Shown here one piece after another: positions 51,901 through 60,147 of a stretch of 64,000 nt of DNA. Source of the DNA: JACPYM01 sp031423495 (GTDB taxonomy: Bacteria > Acidobacteriota > Blastocatellia > RBC074); the NCBI GenBank assembly GCA_031423495.1, contig JANPFP010000264.1, positions 9,658-73,657 of the forward strand, given 5' to 3'. The notes under the pieces were generated by a model that saw only the letters and a list, made by a program, of their open reading frames with translations, had not been told where the DNA came from and made no database searches. Each line of letters starts with the position of its first letter. Positions within the stretch are counted from its first letter, which is position 1. The position numbers and the translations under genes are program-made.

Positions 51901-52892
51901 ACGTGAACAACGACGGACGCAAAGATTTCGTGCTGGTGCAACAATCCCAATCAAACGCAGGCGGGGCGAACCGCCTGCTGGCTTTTTTGCAGCTCCCCGA
52001 CAGAACGTATAGCCCGCCGAACTTGCTCGGCCTGGTTGAGCCGCTGAGTCAAATTGAACTGGGCGATTTCACCGGCGACGGCCTGACCGATGTCGTGACG
52101 CTGTCACAAACGAATTTCAATAACCCCTCGCTGTGGTTGACGCTTTATTCCAACCAGTGTTTCACCACGCGCGCGCTGGCGTTGGCTTCGGCAGCGAGTT
52201 ACAGCAATGCGGCTTTCGCGGCGGATGCGATGGTCGCGGCTTTCGGCACCGGACTGGCGACCGCGACCACGGTCGCCAGCGTAACGCCGCTGCCGTTGGA
52301 ATTAAGCGGTACGCGCGTGACGGTGACGGATAGCACTTTGGTTGAACGCGCCGCACGGCTCTATTTCGTTTCGCCGACTCAGGTCAATTTTCTGCTGCCA
52401 GCGGGTACGGCGTTGGGTGCGGCGCAAGTCAAAATCAGCAGCGGCGATAACATTGTCTCAACCCAAATCATACAGATCGCCACGGTCGCGCCGGGCTTGT
52501 TCACGACCAATGCCGACGGACGCGGCGTACCGGCAGCGCAAGCCTTGCGCGTACGTATTGACGGCATTCAGCTTTATGAACCCGTCGCGCAACTTGATCG
52601 CCAGACCAATCGCTTCGTGCCGCTGCCGCTCGATTTCGGCCTCGCTTCTGATCAACTCTTTTTGGTTTTATACGGAACCGGTTGGCGCGGACGCACTTCA
52701 TTGGCCAACGTCACGGCGCGCGTCGGCGGCGTGAACGTGCCAGTGTTGTATGCCGGCGCGCAAAACGAATTGGCCGGTCTCGATCAAATCAATCTCAGCT
52801 TGCCGCGCGAACTCAAAGGCCGTGGCGAAGTAGACGTGCAACTGACAGTGGACGGGCAAGCTCTCAACGTCGTACGCATTGCGTTGCGTTGA
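45960..52892 (+). CDS. Giant surface protein: SBBP, BNR and FG-GAP propellers with TIGR03437 C-terminus
   Basis: A 2310-aa secreted protein. Order: N-terminal hydrophobic signal/anchor (about 10-35); a DUF7948-like domain (about 50-255, FEANRGQA..., DPVIEYSTYLGG); SBBP propeller repeats (about 257-430); an inserted sortilin/BNR propeller (about 433-750, TTNGGTSW, TTDGGASW, STDGGATW). Further SBBP repeats run to about 1030, then a DUF11/CARDB-type domain (1033-1150), a carboxypeptidase-regulatory-like domain (about 1157-1235) and one BACON (1238-1320). About fourteen FG-GAP/VCBS repeats (1328-2065; GDFNNDR, GDWNGDGRSD) precede the TIGR03437 domain (2075-2310). It probably binds glycans, protein or calcium at the cell surface. 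It follows the broken gene by 34 bases. Confidence 0.85.
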   Translation: MLKFASVLIRYRLLLMSAFLCLLGVGGWHYGWRYLPTASSQGKVASPIVSAAIRLPVWFEANRGQAARDVQFLARSRNASLALTAQGAKLYVRKAANTNALELKFRRARQQNKLTKLSGSEPLPGRSHYLRGNVPSRWQRDVPQFGRVLYDELYPGIDLAFYGNGQQFEYDLIVAPGADARRIEMEFAGAQHLRLNERGDLVLELPGGAIIQKAPVAYQQTAHGRQSVTARYALDQHQRVRFELGAYDRQQPLVIDPVIEYSTYLGGEGVDQGYAVTVDNDGNAYVAGTSASTSFPGPSPIQATRGGGSDVFVAKLNAIGSALVYATYLGGANDETPTALSVDANGNVIVTGYTGSPDFPLTTNAAQRTSGGGFDAFITKLDASGTALAYSTLWGGNGADLSLSLAVDATGNATFAGWTSSSNLPNLTLSGALVYQSTNRGNNWNASGNGLAGGTVNALAVDPANNNKLIAATDSGVFKTTNGGTSWMRISTLGNVTAIVIDPKNPQVHFLLGPLFTLAVTRDDGATYAGKYFSFFDATANESLCMAIDPANSRNAFVGTRAGLWRTTDGGASWLLALINTQFGTTRPQVWQVVFDPSDSKNVYAATVFNLYKSTDGGASWMPIPIQHPSIPTSVLINALVLDPKNPQTLYAAFNGANGTLFKTTNGGASWQQIANGLTYQVGGQTVPLSITDLAIDPTTPTTLYAAALNGGLFRSTDGGATWSLTRNGLNNQIIRSLAVDSAGAVQAGTLIGNDAFVARISADGTRFTQARLLGGFESDEARALGFDPAGNVVVMGTTFSNNFPTHNPWQAVNRGFSDFQPTSDAFVARLHPTTFELLASTYFGGSFGDQLRAAAIDGNGSVYLLGATVSTDWPVTLNAFQPMKSGGTDMFVTKFNPAEAGLSYSTYLGGSLDDQSNGLAVDASGQAYLTGQTNSTDFPVVNSLQPASTVSNFFGTSRDVIVAKLSANGSALLFSSYLGGGGDEVAVGLALDSKRSIYLTGGTVSSDFPVLAPAQTNRGFSVEGFLTKLTPQADLAVSNAAQHNPVMASQPYSYTATVTNLGTDEAVDARLSTTVPSGLTNVTISSSAGAMTCTAAPNVQCRLGELAMGATATVTIEGTAPATGALEHTVSVSSATVDPVTTNNRATMTATVSVSPSLAGRVTVRGGAPLPDATLMLTGSATATRQSNAAGTYQFTELVRGGTYNVAAQRAGYAIRPVTVNLPNVQTDQTANFTATLCVYNATFSQSAFSATGGNGTLSVTTPDGFCSWQARSNTAWIRLTSTPSGTGVGTVNFTVAATTVPRSGTVTVAGRTYTITQEYAPCATPNFRFAPTLAIPPNATDLLEGDFNNDRITDVALLYPAQTTPVTPAQVVVLLGNGTGGFAAPQTVGLALNTGEFTQALAVGDWNGDGRSDLVVRISTPTTDRVLIALLANAAGGFAAPRRTVLTRATNSGTIRFVAGPLNSDAFQDLAVTDESGLRFILSNGDGTFNELPVPGIGTDNFTVFSVGDFNRDNHADVVVGVFGRVVLFVGDGTGRLRNAAIAQPGSSDMGGMVVADLNRDGILEIVVSTDGQLVVVLNDGTGRLTIGGRYPATPNSRSLAARDFNNDGKLDILAVSAGNGVALYLGGNDNTLQAPAYFAAGGALNSLIVADLDRDNRPDLLLRSVDFSANPPTGLLMVLKNNGLEFQTGRSTVLNNAVADLVAGDFDNDGRQDIATLQAEQSTGSGGDGQPLPQSITVRLANGTTFSEGLKTPLNAQIDLATRDVNRDGRLDLIARDSDSLSFWLGDGKGHFQLATRLNALPPVPIPDNTSTPRVPLPYVIEDFNRDGRDDIVTFNSQRQPVLYLATGSNAFQAARSFAAGSNLSNFRTGDFNGDGNPDLLAFHPLSALCSLNGVDAALLLGDGQGGFAAARRLALPVQPAQMLVEDFNGDGRSDLAVTAGCSLNANLVLLIATPTGGFESTVIGNASTAPLGLVGGDVNNDGRKDFVLVQQSQSNAGGANRLLAFLQLPDRTYSPPNLLGLVEPLSQIELGDFTGDGLTDVVTLSQTNFNNPSLWLTLYSNQCFTTRALALASAASYSNAAFAADAMVAAFGTGLATATTVASVTPLPLELSGTRVTVTDSTLVERAARLYFVSPTQVNFLLPAGTALGAAQVKISSGDNIVSTQIIQIATVAPGLFTTNADGRGVPAAQALRVRIDGIQLYEPVAQLDRQTNRFVPLPLDFGLASDQLFLVLYGTGWRGRTSLANVTARVGGVNVPVLYAGAQNELAGLDQINLSLPRELKGRGEVDVQLTVDGQALNVVRIALR

Positions 52893-53259
52893 ACTCAGCC
52901 GCCAGTTCGTAGCTATGGATTTCAAGAAAAACATTTCACGCAAAGCCGCAAAGTCGCAAAGAAGAAAAGAACTTATGCTTTGTTTTTCTGGTCTTGCTTG
53001 GCGTCTTTGCGCCTTCGCGTGAGATTTCTTTTATACCATCCGGTAAATCCTGAAAATCCTGTGAATCCTGTGCAATTTCGTTTCCGGCTTTCGAGAATGA
53101 ACCGATCTTGAGTAGCTTGAACAAGCTGTCTCCTTCGTCAACAATACTGCCATCCTCCTTACTCACTGACGTACTCACTGATTGACAGACGATTGATAGA
53201 CGCCACAAAGGCGCGTAAATCCCAACGGTTCGCTACACAAGCAAGCGAGCAAACTAAGC
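52893..53259. other. Intergenic region with composite palindrome and no gene
   Basis: A 367-base gap before the TamB-TamA gene. The first half is the repeat described separately. The second half (53081-53259) should hold the promoter; TACTCACTGACGTACTCACTGA near 53158 is a short direct repeat. No gene is supported. Confidence 0.6.
52931..53080. repeat. Composite repeat: CGCAAAG arms plus AGGATT-type half, copy 3
   Basis: TTTCACGCAAAGCCGCAAAG (from 52934) pairs imperfectly with CTTTGCGCCTTCGCGTGA (to about 53022). Directly after it is a single arm of the AGGATT family, AAATCCTGAAAATCCTGTG and AATCCTGTGCAATTTC (53044-53079), without a nearby left arm. Compared with copies at 2485 and 12545 this one looks rearranged or partly deleted. 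Confidence 0.75.
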
Positions 53260-56200
53260 ATGAGTGAAAACACGGAAACAGTATCGCCCTTTCCGAAAAG
53301 CACGCGCCGCCGATGGGCGCGTCGTTTTTTATGGGCAGGACTGTCTTTGTTGCTGTTGTTGGGGCTGACCGGATTGATCGCATGGCGCTGGTTGAAATCA
53401 GATGCATTCAATCAATTCGTCGCTAGTAAGATCGAAGCGGGCGCGAAAGATTACGGCCTTAAGGTCAAGGTCGGTGGCTTCGGCTGGTCGTGGGATCAGC
53501 ATCAAGCCAAGTTGCGTGACCTCGTTATCACCAACGAAAAAGGCCAACCCTTCGCTGACATCAAGTCGGCGCAACTTGACATAGAAATTCTTGAACCTTA
53601 TAGCCGCCGCGAAGCCGTCTTGCGCAAGCTCACGCTCGACGGCGTGGCGTTGCATATCGCCATTGACGAACAGGGCAAGACGAATTTTGACGGCTTGCGT
53701 CAGCCGCCGAAGAAGGACGAATTTTTCAAAGTTGATTCGTCGCAACTCGCTATTCAAATCGTTAATAGCAAGCTCAACGTGAACGACGCGCGTACGCGGC
53801 TGACGGCGGCATTGCAAGGGTTGAATGCAGAGATCGGTTTTCGCTCACCTTCGCAGGCAGTTGCATCATCTGCTGTGAACGAGTCGGAGTGGTTGAAGGG
53901 CGAAGTGAGTTCGCCAGATTTGAAGTCAGCCAACAGTTCTCTGACGGGTCGTTTTGCGCAAGTGAATCTCAAACACGCACACGGAAGGCTTGGCTATGAA
54001 GGCCGCGAGTTCGCGCTTGATGAATTGCAAGCCATCGTGAACGTGAATGCTGACGGCTTACAGGTAATTCATTCAGGCGGACGCTCACAGCTTGGGAGCT
54101 TTACTGCACAAGGCAAGTTAGAGGATTGGAAAACGCCTCATTATGACTTTGGGACGACATTCAACGGCGAGCTTGGCGAAGTCATGCGTGTGTTTGCACC
54201 GTCAGCCGATGCGCGTGGTGGCCTGAATGTGACAGGGCGAATTACGGGCACGGCAGCGCAAATGGCTTTTCAAGGCGTAGCGCAAAGCTCTGATTTGGAA
54301 TTCAGCAATACGCGCTTACGCAACATTACGACGGGCGCGACGACCGTGATGGTCAAAGGCGGCGACGTTACGTTTGCGGTGGATCGCATTCGCACGGGCG
54401 CGTTGTCGGTGTCGAACGTCAAACTCACCGACCTGAGCTTGAGCAGCGTCAAGGGCTTCTATAAACAAGGTAAGCTCGACATCAAATCGCAAACCGCCAG
54501 CTTGCCGCGCGTGGAATGGCAAGGCGGCAGCGTGCGCGAATCCAGCTTGCGCAATGTGGTGTTTACACTAAACGGCAAACGCTTCACGACCGAGGCCGAA
54601 GCGGTCATCGCGGGCGGCGAAGTCGCGTTGGGTGGCAGATTCAGTCCGCTCAAATTCGGCAAGGCGACTACGCAATTCAAACTCGACAACGATGCGGTCA
54701 AACTCGACAAGCTGAAAGTCGCGTTGCTCGAAGGCAATGCCGAAGGTACGGCTGAGATTGCTTGGGCGCGCAATGGGCAAAGCCGCGTGAAAGCGCAATT
54801 CAGCGAAATGCCTACGAGTCAGCTTTTGGCGTTGACGCAATTCGACACGAAGCAGTTGTTGATAGCGGGCAAGGTCAAGGGCGATACCGATGTGAGTTTT
54901 AACAACAGCGACGCGCGGCGCTTGCGGGGCGCGATCAATGTGCAATTCGACGGGCAGGGAACCGAAGGCGTCAGCGGCATCCCGCTCAACGGCACGGTCG
55001 CGTTGCAAGCCGACAACGGCGTATTCACCGTCAACAGCGCCGTCATCAAAACCGATGTGACGACGGTGAATGCGAGCGGCAGCGTGAGTCTGGACGGCGA
55101 ATCGAACTTGCAATTGCAACTCACGTCGAGTGATGCCAACCAGTTCGTGACCATCGCTAATGCGTTTGAACCGGCGCAAAAATACCTTCAGCAATACGAA
55201 CCTTTATTGACGGGCGAACTCACTTTTAACGGAAAGATGACGGGCAAGTTGGAAGCGCCGGTCGTTGAAGGCGAATTGCGCGCGGCGAGCGTGGGCGCAA
55301 AAGATGCGCTGCTCGGCGCGTTGTCGGCGAAGCTGTTCGTCACGCCCGATACGTTGCGGATGAGCGAAGGGTTACTCGCGGCGAGCAGTGGCGGTAGTTT
55401 GAAATTTGAATTGGTGACGCCGCTCAAAAGTGATGCCGTGAGCAACGGAACTTTAACGGCGCAAATTGATCGCCTCTCGTTGGAAGACTTGCTGGCGGCA
55501 GTCGGTTCGCCCGCCGCATTGGATTTCATCGCGGGCAGTGTGAGCGGCACCGTCAATCTCAACGGCTTGCCGAATGCGATGACCGGCGGCGGCAAGCTGG
55601 CTTTGCTCGACGGGCAAATCGTCAAGCAAGACGCTGATTTGGCTGAAGTCGAGTTCAAACTCGACGGACGCAATGTGATTTTAGACCGATTAGAAGCGCG
55701 CTTGTTGCAATCGAGCTTGCTGGCGAAAGGCGCGATCAATCTGGACGACAAGCAATTCAGACTTGAAGGCAACGCGCAACAAATCGCGTTGGCGCGTTTG
55801 GCCGAAGCGTTTGAATTCAATCGCGCGACGATAGCGGGCACAGCGGATGCGACGTTCAACGTGAGCGGCGCGTTCGACAACGTAGACAACCTCAAAGTTG
55901 AACTCACTGCGCAAAGCCAGAACGTCAACGTCAACGGACGCGACACCGGCGAACTCAAACTCACGGCGCGCACCGACGCAGGCGGACGCATTGACGCCGA
56001 ACTCATCACGGGTATTCTCTCAACCGCAGGCGGCAAACCTGAGACTGTCAAAGCACAAATCGAATTGCGCAAAGATGGCCGTCCGGTCTTGATCGAGAGC
56101 GATTTGGCCGATCTTGATTTGGTCACGGTGCTGACGGTGTTTGCGCCTGATTACGCCGACACGTCCAAGGGCAAGCTCAACGGCAAGTTGCGCATCGCGG

Positions 56201-59200
56201 GGCCGACGGTGAATGCGCAGGGCGAGGCTTCAGTCGAGGCGTTGCGCGGACAGGTGCTGTTCAACACGATTGAACTCGCCGTGCGCGGCAATGATTTGCA
56301 AATCGCCGTGCCGTTGGCGATTGAGTTCGCAGGGACGCAAATCAAGCTGCCCGAAACCGTCATCAAAGGCGCAGGCATTGAAATCAAACTTGGCGGCTCG
56401 TTGGGATTACAAGACGAAGCGGTAATGGATTTCGCGGCGAGCGGTGAGTTGGCGTTGGCGAACTTGCCGGAGTTGGTGGCTGATACGCGACTCGATGGCA
56501 AGGTGCTGTTAAACAACTTGCGCATCACGGGCACGGCAGAAAAGCCGAACCTGACCGGCGAAATTCTGTTGCGCGACATCGGTGTGACTTCGCCTGATGC
56601 GCCTGCGGCGATTGAGCAAGGGCAAGGGCGCCTGACGCTCAAAGGCGACAAGGCCGTGCTTGAATCATTCACGGCGCGCGTCAACGAAGGTACGTTGGAT
56701 TTGAAAGGCGAAGCGCAATTTGATGCCTTGAAGCTGAAAGAGTGGCGTGGCGAACTCACCTCGAACAACCTCGATATTCTTTATGACGATGTGCGCGCGA
56801 CGGTGAACGGCAAGCTGACGTTAATAGGCAATCCGCAAGGCCAGACGTTGAGCGGTGATTTATTGGTTCCGTCGGCGGAATATACCGGCACGATTGATCT
56901 CGACGGCATTACGACGGGGCGCGTCGTTTCTTCCAGCCTCGGCAAGTTTCGCGCGCCGGGCATCGGCAATCGCAATCCGGGTTTGCCGCCCATCACGTTG
57001 AACGTGCGGGTCGAAGCGCGCGATTCGCTCATCATCCGTGACGACGAAATCAATACCGTCGCAACAGCCTTGCTTACCTTAAGCGGTGCGTTGACTGACC
57101 CGACAATGACGGGGCGCGTCTCGGCGGAGGGCGGAACGGTGCGCTTTCGCGGACAGCGTTATGAAGTCACGACCGCCACGTTGGATTTTTTAGGCAGCGA
57201 TTCGCCAACGTTAAATTTGTTCGCGGAAGGCAATACGAGTGGCTATCGCATCAACATCGGGTTCGGCGGGCCGCTCGATCAAGTTGATTTGACGCTGCGT
57301 TCTGAACCCGAATTGACGCGCGATGAAATTCTTTCTTTGATTGCGACAGGGCGCACTGAAAGCCGCACGACCGGTGGTGCCGACCCGCGTTTAAGTGGCG
57401 TAGACACTGTGAGTTCGTTGTTGACCACGCAACTCACGAAACCCGCCGAACGCGCGCTGGGCTTGATCGGCATCAATCGTTTTCAGATTGATCCGGTGTT
57501 TCGTCCGAACACGAACCCCGCCGCGCGCGCGACCATCGGCGCACAACTCGCGCGCAGTTTATATTTCACTTTTGCCACCAACCTCGCCGCCGAACAAGAC
57601 AGCACGGCGCTGCTTGAATACACGTTTTCCAACAGCTTTTCGGTGATCGGTTCGTTCACGCAAGGCGGTTCGGGGGGCGGTTCGGGTTTGGCGCGCAACA
57701 ACGATTTCGTCTTGGAAATTCGCGGACGCAAACGTTTTGATTTGGGCGGCTCGCCGAAAGCCGATCCGAGTTTAGCGACGACGACTCCACCCGAAGAAGA
57801 CCCTAAGGCAGCGGCGGCCAGCGTACCGGCGGGCATTCGTTTCAACTTGCCGCTGGCCGATGTGCAAGTCGTGACGCCGTTAAAAGACCTGACGTTCAAC
57901 ACGCGACTCATACGCGAATTACTGCCGGTGAAAACGCAAGGCTTTAGCCGTTCGCTGTCGCGGCTGGGCGAACGCCGGTTGAAAAATTACCTGCAAGAGA
58001 AAGGTTATTTTTTTGCTGAAGTGGCTTCGCGTTGCGAACCGGTGAACTGTCAGGGCCAAACCCTCAAGGTGCTTTATGACGTAGAACCGGGCGAACGTTA
58101 TCAACTCACCGACGTGCGGTTTGAAGCGCCTCAGGAGGTTGCGATGTCGCTTGACCCGTTGCTGATGAGTGGCGAGTTGCAATCGCAACCCGCCAACGCT
58201 TTGGGCGGCGTGCCGTTCATCCGCGATCTGGTGGGTGGCCTCAAGCGCGGCATCACGAGCAACGAGCGCGTCAAAGGCGACGTTGAATCAATTCGTCGTT
58301 ATCTGATTGATCGCGGTTATCGTGACGCGCGCGTGCGGTCGCGGTTCGCCGTCACTGAAGATCAAGGACTCATTGTTGTGTTCGGTGTCGAAGAAGGCCT
58401 CAAGTCGAACGTCGCCGATGTGGTCACGCGCGGCAATGGCTTGCTCACCGAAAGCGAATTGCTCGCCGTTGTGCCCGTTGCGTCAGGCCAGCCGTTTTCG
58501 TTGACCAATGCGCTGGCGGGCGCACAACAGATCAAGACGCTTTACACGCAACGCGGCTATCTCGAAGCCAACGCCGAAGTCGAATTTGTCGAACTCGCGC
58601 CCGACCGCGTGCGACTGGTTTATCAAGTGAACGAAGGTCAACAGGCGCGGCTCGAAGGCGACGTGCAAGTCGTCGGCGCGAACAAAACCAATCTTAATTG
58701 GCTGCGGCGTTACTACGATTTTAAGACGGGCGAGATTCTCACGCCTGCGCAAATGCGCAAGACGCAACGCGACCTTTATGCCACGGGCGCTTTCCGCGAA
58801 GTCGGCATTCGCGCCGAACCAGTCAACACGTTTACCGGTACGCACAAGCTCACGATCAACGTCACCGAAGCCAAGCCGCTGCTCTTTGTTTACGGTTTGG
58901 GTTATTCGACTGACGACGGCACGCGCGGCTTTGCCAACGGCTTGCGCGGCCTGACCGAACTCACGCTCAACAATCTGCGCGGCACGCTGAACACCGCGAC
59001 GTTGCGCTTGCGCGCGAGCCGCCGCGAACAGTATTCGCAATTTTCTTTCACCGACTTGCGACCGTTTGGCTGGAAGTGGCCTACGACGTTTTCGATGTTT
59101 TATACGCGCAATAACGACCTGCGGCCTTTCACGCGGCGGCGCGAAAGCATTGATGGCAAAGTCAGCGACGTGCTGGATAACTCATCGTTCGGCTTGCAAC

Positions 59201-60078
59201 GTTTCGCGGCGTTCATTCAAACCGAACGCAAACTCAACGACATCACGTCAATGCGGTTTCGTTATAACCTCGAACGCGCGAATCTATTTAACTTTGAACA
59301 AACGTTTCCCGAAACCGAAGTTACGCGCAACGAACGCGCTGTGCGGCTGGGCGTCTTCGCGGTGGGCATTTCGCGCGATACGCGCGACAACCTGTTAAAC
59401 CCTGCGCGCGGACAACTGTTCAGCGCCGATAATCTGCTCGCGGCCAATGCGCTGGGCGGCAACGAATCGTTCAACAAATTCTTTGCGAACTATCAGCGTT
59501 ATTACACCTTCGATCCGGCAACGCGCTGGTTAAAAGATTCGACGCTGGCCTTTTCGGCGCGCTTCGGCATAGCGCGCGTGATGCGTCCCGCTGACCGCGA
59601 CGGCAATGGTTCGATCAGCGAATCGGAACGCCGCCTACCCATCAGCGAACGCTTTTTCACGGGCGGCGCGACGACGTTGCGCGGCTTCAAATTCGAGACG
59701 GCAGGAAGGCAAGGCATTCTCGCGCCGCGTCCGATTGTGCAAGAACCGGGCAAGCCGCTCAGGTTTGAATTGCCTGCGCTCGTGCCATTGGGTGGCGACG
59801 CGCTGACGGTGATGAATTTCGAACTGCGCTATCCGCTGACTGCGCGGATGCGTCTCGTGCCGTTTTATGATTTGGGCAATGTGTTTTATAAAGTCAGCGA
59901 TCTGAACTGGAAAAATATGACGAACACGGTCGGACTGGGGATTCGTTTCAATACGCCACTCGGGCCGATTGGCGTAGATTACGGCTTCCTGCTCGACCCA
60001 CCCGCGTTTCAATTCGGACAAGCGACGTTGAGACAACCGCGCGGCGCGTTTCATATTCGGTTCGGACAAACGTTTTAA
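53260..60078 (+). CDS. TamB-TamA fusion: inner-membrane anchored TamB joined to POTRA/BamA-type barrel
   Basis: One uninterrupted 2272-aa frame. Residues 1-20 are cytoplasmic and basic, and 21-45 form a transmembrane helix. About 50-1490 is AsmA/TamB-like repetitive beta-structure ending in the TamB C-terminal (DUF490) domain: GRVSAEGGTVRFRGQRYEV, then LTRDEILSLIATGR. A Pro/Ala-rich linker (about 1495-1527) follows. Residues 1530-1870 contain about four POTRA-like repeats (LKNYLQEKGYFFAEV, IRRYLIDRGYRDARV, IKTLYTQRGYLEANAEV, LYATGAFREVGI). Residues 1871-2272 are the Omp85 barrel, with the LRGF loop-6 motif (TTLRGFKFET) and terminal HIRFGQTF. TamA and TamB are normally two proteins that move substrates or lipids between membranes; here they are one chain. 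Confidence 0.88.
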   Translation: MSENTETVSPFPKSTRRRWARRFLWAGLSLLLLLGLTGLIAWRWLKSDAFNQFVASKIEAGAKDYGLKVKVGGFGWSWDQHQAKLRDLVITNEKGQPFADIKSAQLDIEILEPYSRREAVLRKLTLDGVALHIAIDEQGKTNFDGLRQPPKKDEFFKVDSSQLAIQIVNSKLNVNDARTRLTAALQGLNAEIGFRSPSQAVASSAVNESEWLKGEVSSPDLKSANSSLTGRFAQVNLKHAHGRLGYEGREFALDELQAIVNVNADGLQVIHSGGRSQLGSFTAQGKLEDWKTPHYDFGTTFNGELGEVMRVFAPSADARGGLNVTGRITGTAAQMAFQGVAQSSDLEFSNTRLRNITTGATTVMVKGGDVTFAVDRIRTGALSVSNVKLTDLSLSSVKGFYKQGKLDIKSQTASLPRVEWQGGSVRESSLRNVVFTLNGKRFTTEAEAVIAGGEVALGGRFSPLKFGKATTQFKLDNDAVKLDKLKVALLEGNAEGTAEIAWARNGQSRVKAQFSEMPTSQLLALTQFDTKQLLIAGKVKGDTDVSFNNSDARRLRGAINVQFDGQGTEGVSGIPLNGTVALQADNGVFTVNSAVIKTDVTTVNASGSVSLDGESNLQLQLTSSDANQFVTIANAFEPAQKYLQQYEPLLTGELTFNGKMTGKLEAPVVEGELRAASVGAKDALLGALSAKLFVTPDTLRMSEGLLAASSGGSLKFELVTPLKSDAVSNGTLTAQIDRLSLEDLLAAVGSPAALDFIAGSVSGTVNLNGLPNAMTGGGKLALLDGQIVKQDADLAEVEFKLDGRNVILDRLEARLLQSSLLAKGAINLDDKQFRLEGNAQQIALARLAEAFEFNRATIAGTADATFNVSGAFDNVDNLKVELTAQSQNVNVNGRDTGELKLTARTDAGGRIDAELITGILSTAGGKPETVKAQIELRKDGRPVLIESDLADLDLVTVLTVFAPDYADTSKGKLNGKLRIAGPTVNAQGEASVEALRGQVLFNTIELAVRGNDLQIAVPLAIEFAGTQIKLPETVIKGAGIEIKLGGSLGLQDEAVMDFAASGELALANLPELVADTRLDGKVLLNNLRITGTAEKPNLTGEILLRDIGVTSPDAPAAIEQGQGRLTLKGDKAVLESFTARVNEGTLDLKGEAQFDALKLKEWRGELTSNNLDILYDDVRATVNGKLTLIGNPQGQTLSGDLLVPSAEYTGTIDLDGITTGRVVSSSLGKFRAPGIGNRNPGLPPITLNVRVEARDSLIIRDDEINTVATALLTLSGALTDPTMTGRVSAEGGTVRFRGQRYEVTTATLDFLGSDSPTLNLFAEGNTSGYRINIGFGGPLDQVDLTLRSEPELTRDEILSLIATGRTESRTTGGADPRLSGVDTVSSLLTTQLTKPAERALGLIGINRFQIDPVFRPNTNPAARATIGAQLARSLYFTFATNLAAEQDSTALLEYTFSNSFSVIGSFTQGGSGGGSGLARNNDFVLEIRGRKRFDLGGSPKADPSLATTTPPEEDPKAAAASVPAGIRFNLPLADVQVVTPLKDLTFNTRLIRELLPVKTQGFSRSLSRLGERRLKNYLQEKGYFFAEVASRCEPVNCQGQTLKVLYDVEPGERYQLTDVRFEAPQEVAMSLDPLLMSGELQSQPANALGGVPFIRDLVGGLKRGITSNERVKGDVESIRRYLIDRGYRDARVRSRFAVTEDQGLIVVFGVEEGLKSNVADVVTRGNGLLTESELLAVVPVASGQPFSLTNALAGAQQIKTLYTQRGYLEANAEVEFVELAPDRVRLVYQVNEGQQARLEGDVQVVGANKTNLNWLRRYYDFKTGEILTPAQMRKTQRDLYATGAFREVGIRAEPVNTFTGTHKLTINVTEAKPLLFVYGLGYSTDDGTRGFANGLRGLTELTLNNLRGTLNTATLRLRASRREQYSQFSFTDLRPFGWKWPTTFSMFYTRNNDLRPFTRRRESIDGKVSDVLDNSSFGLQRFAAFIQTERKLNDITSMRFRYNLERANLFNFEQTFPETEVTRNERAVRLGVFAVGISRDTRDNLLNPARGQLFSADNLLAANALGGNESFNKFFANYQRYYTFDPATRWLKDSTLAFSARFGIARVMRPADRDGNGSISESERRLPISERFFTGGATTLRGFKFETAGRQGILAPRPIVQEPGKPLRFELPALVPLGGDALTVMNFELRYPLTARMRLVPFYDLGNVFYKVSDLNWKNMTNTVGLGIRFNTPLGPIGVDYGFLLDPPAFQFGQATLRQPRGAFHIRFGQTF

Positions 60079-60079
60079 A

Positions 60080-60135
60080 GTTGTTAGTGGCTAGTGGCTA
60101 GTTTTTCGGCACTAGCCACTAACAACTAGCCACTA
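60080..60135. repeat. TAGTGGCTAGT-type palindrome, copy 1
   Basis: AGTTGTTAGTGGCTAGT (from 60079) is the exact complement of ACTAGCCACTAACAACT (60111-60127), with extra GGCTAG/CTAGCC units on both sides. It fills the 69-base gap after the TamB-TamA gene. A related copy lies at 61281-61358. Confidence 0.8.
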
Positions 60136-60147
60136 CGGAGAAAAGAA

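Noticed and set aside
50000..52100. Regular GDFNxDGxxD blocks as an EF-hand calcium-binding array
   Set aside because: The spacing of about 50-60 residues and flanking sequence fit FG-GAP/VCBS propeller repeats; calcium binding within them is possible but they are not EF-hands.
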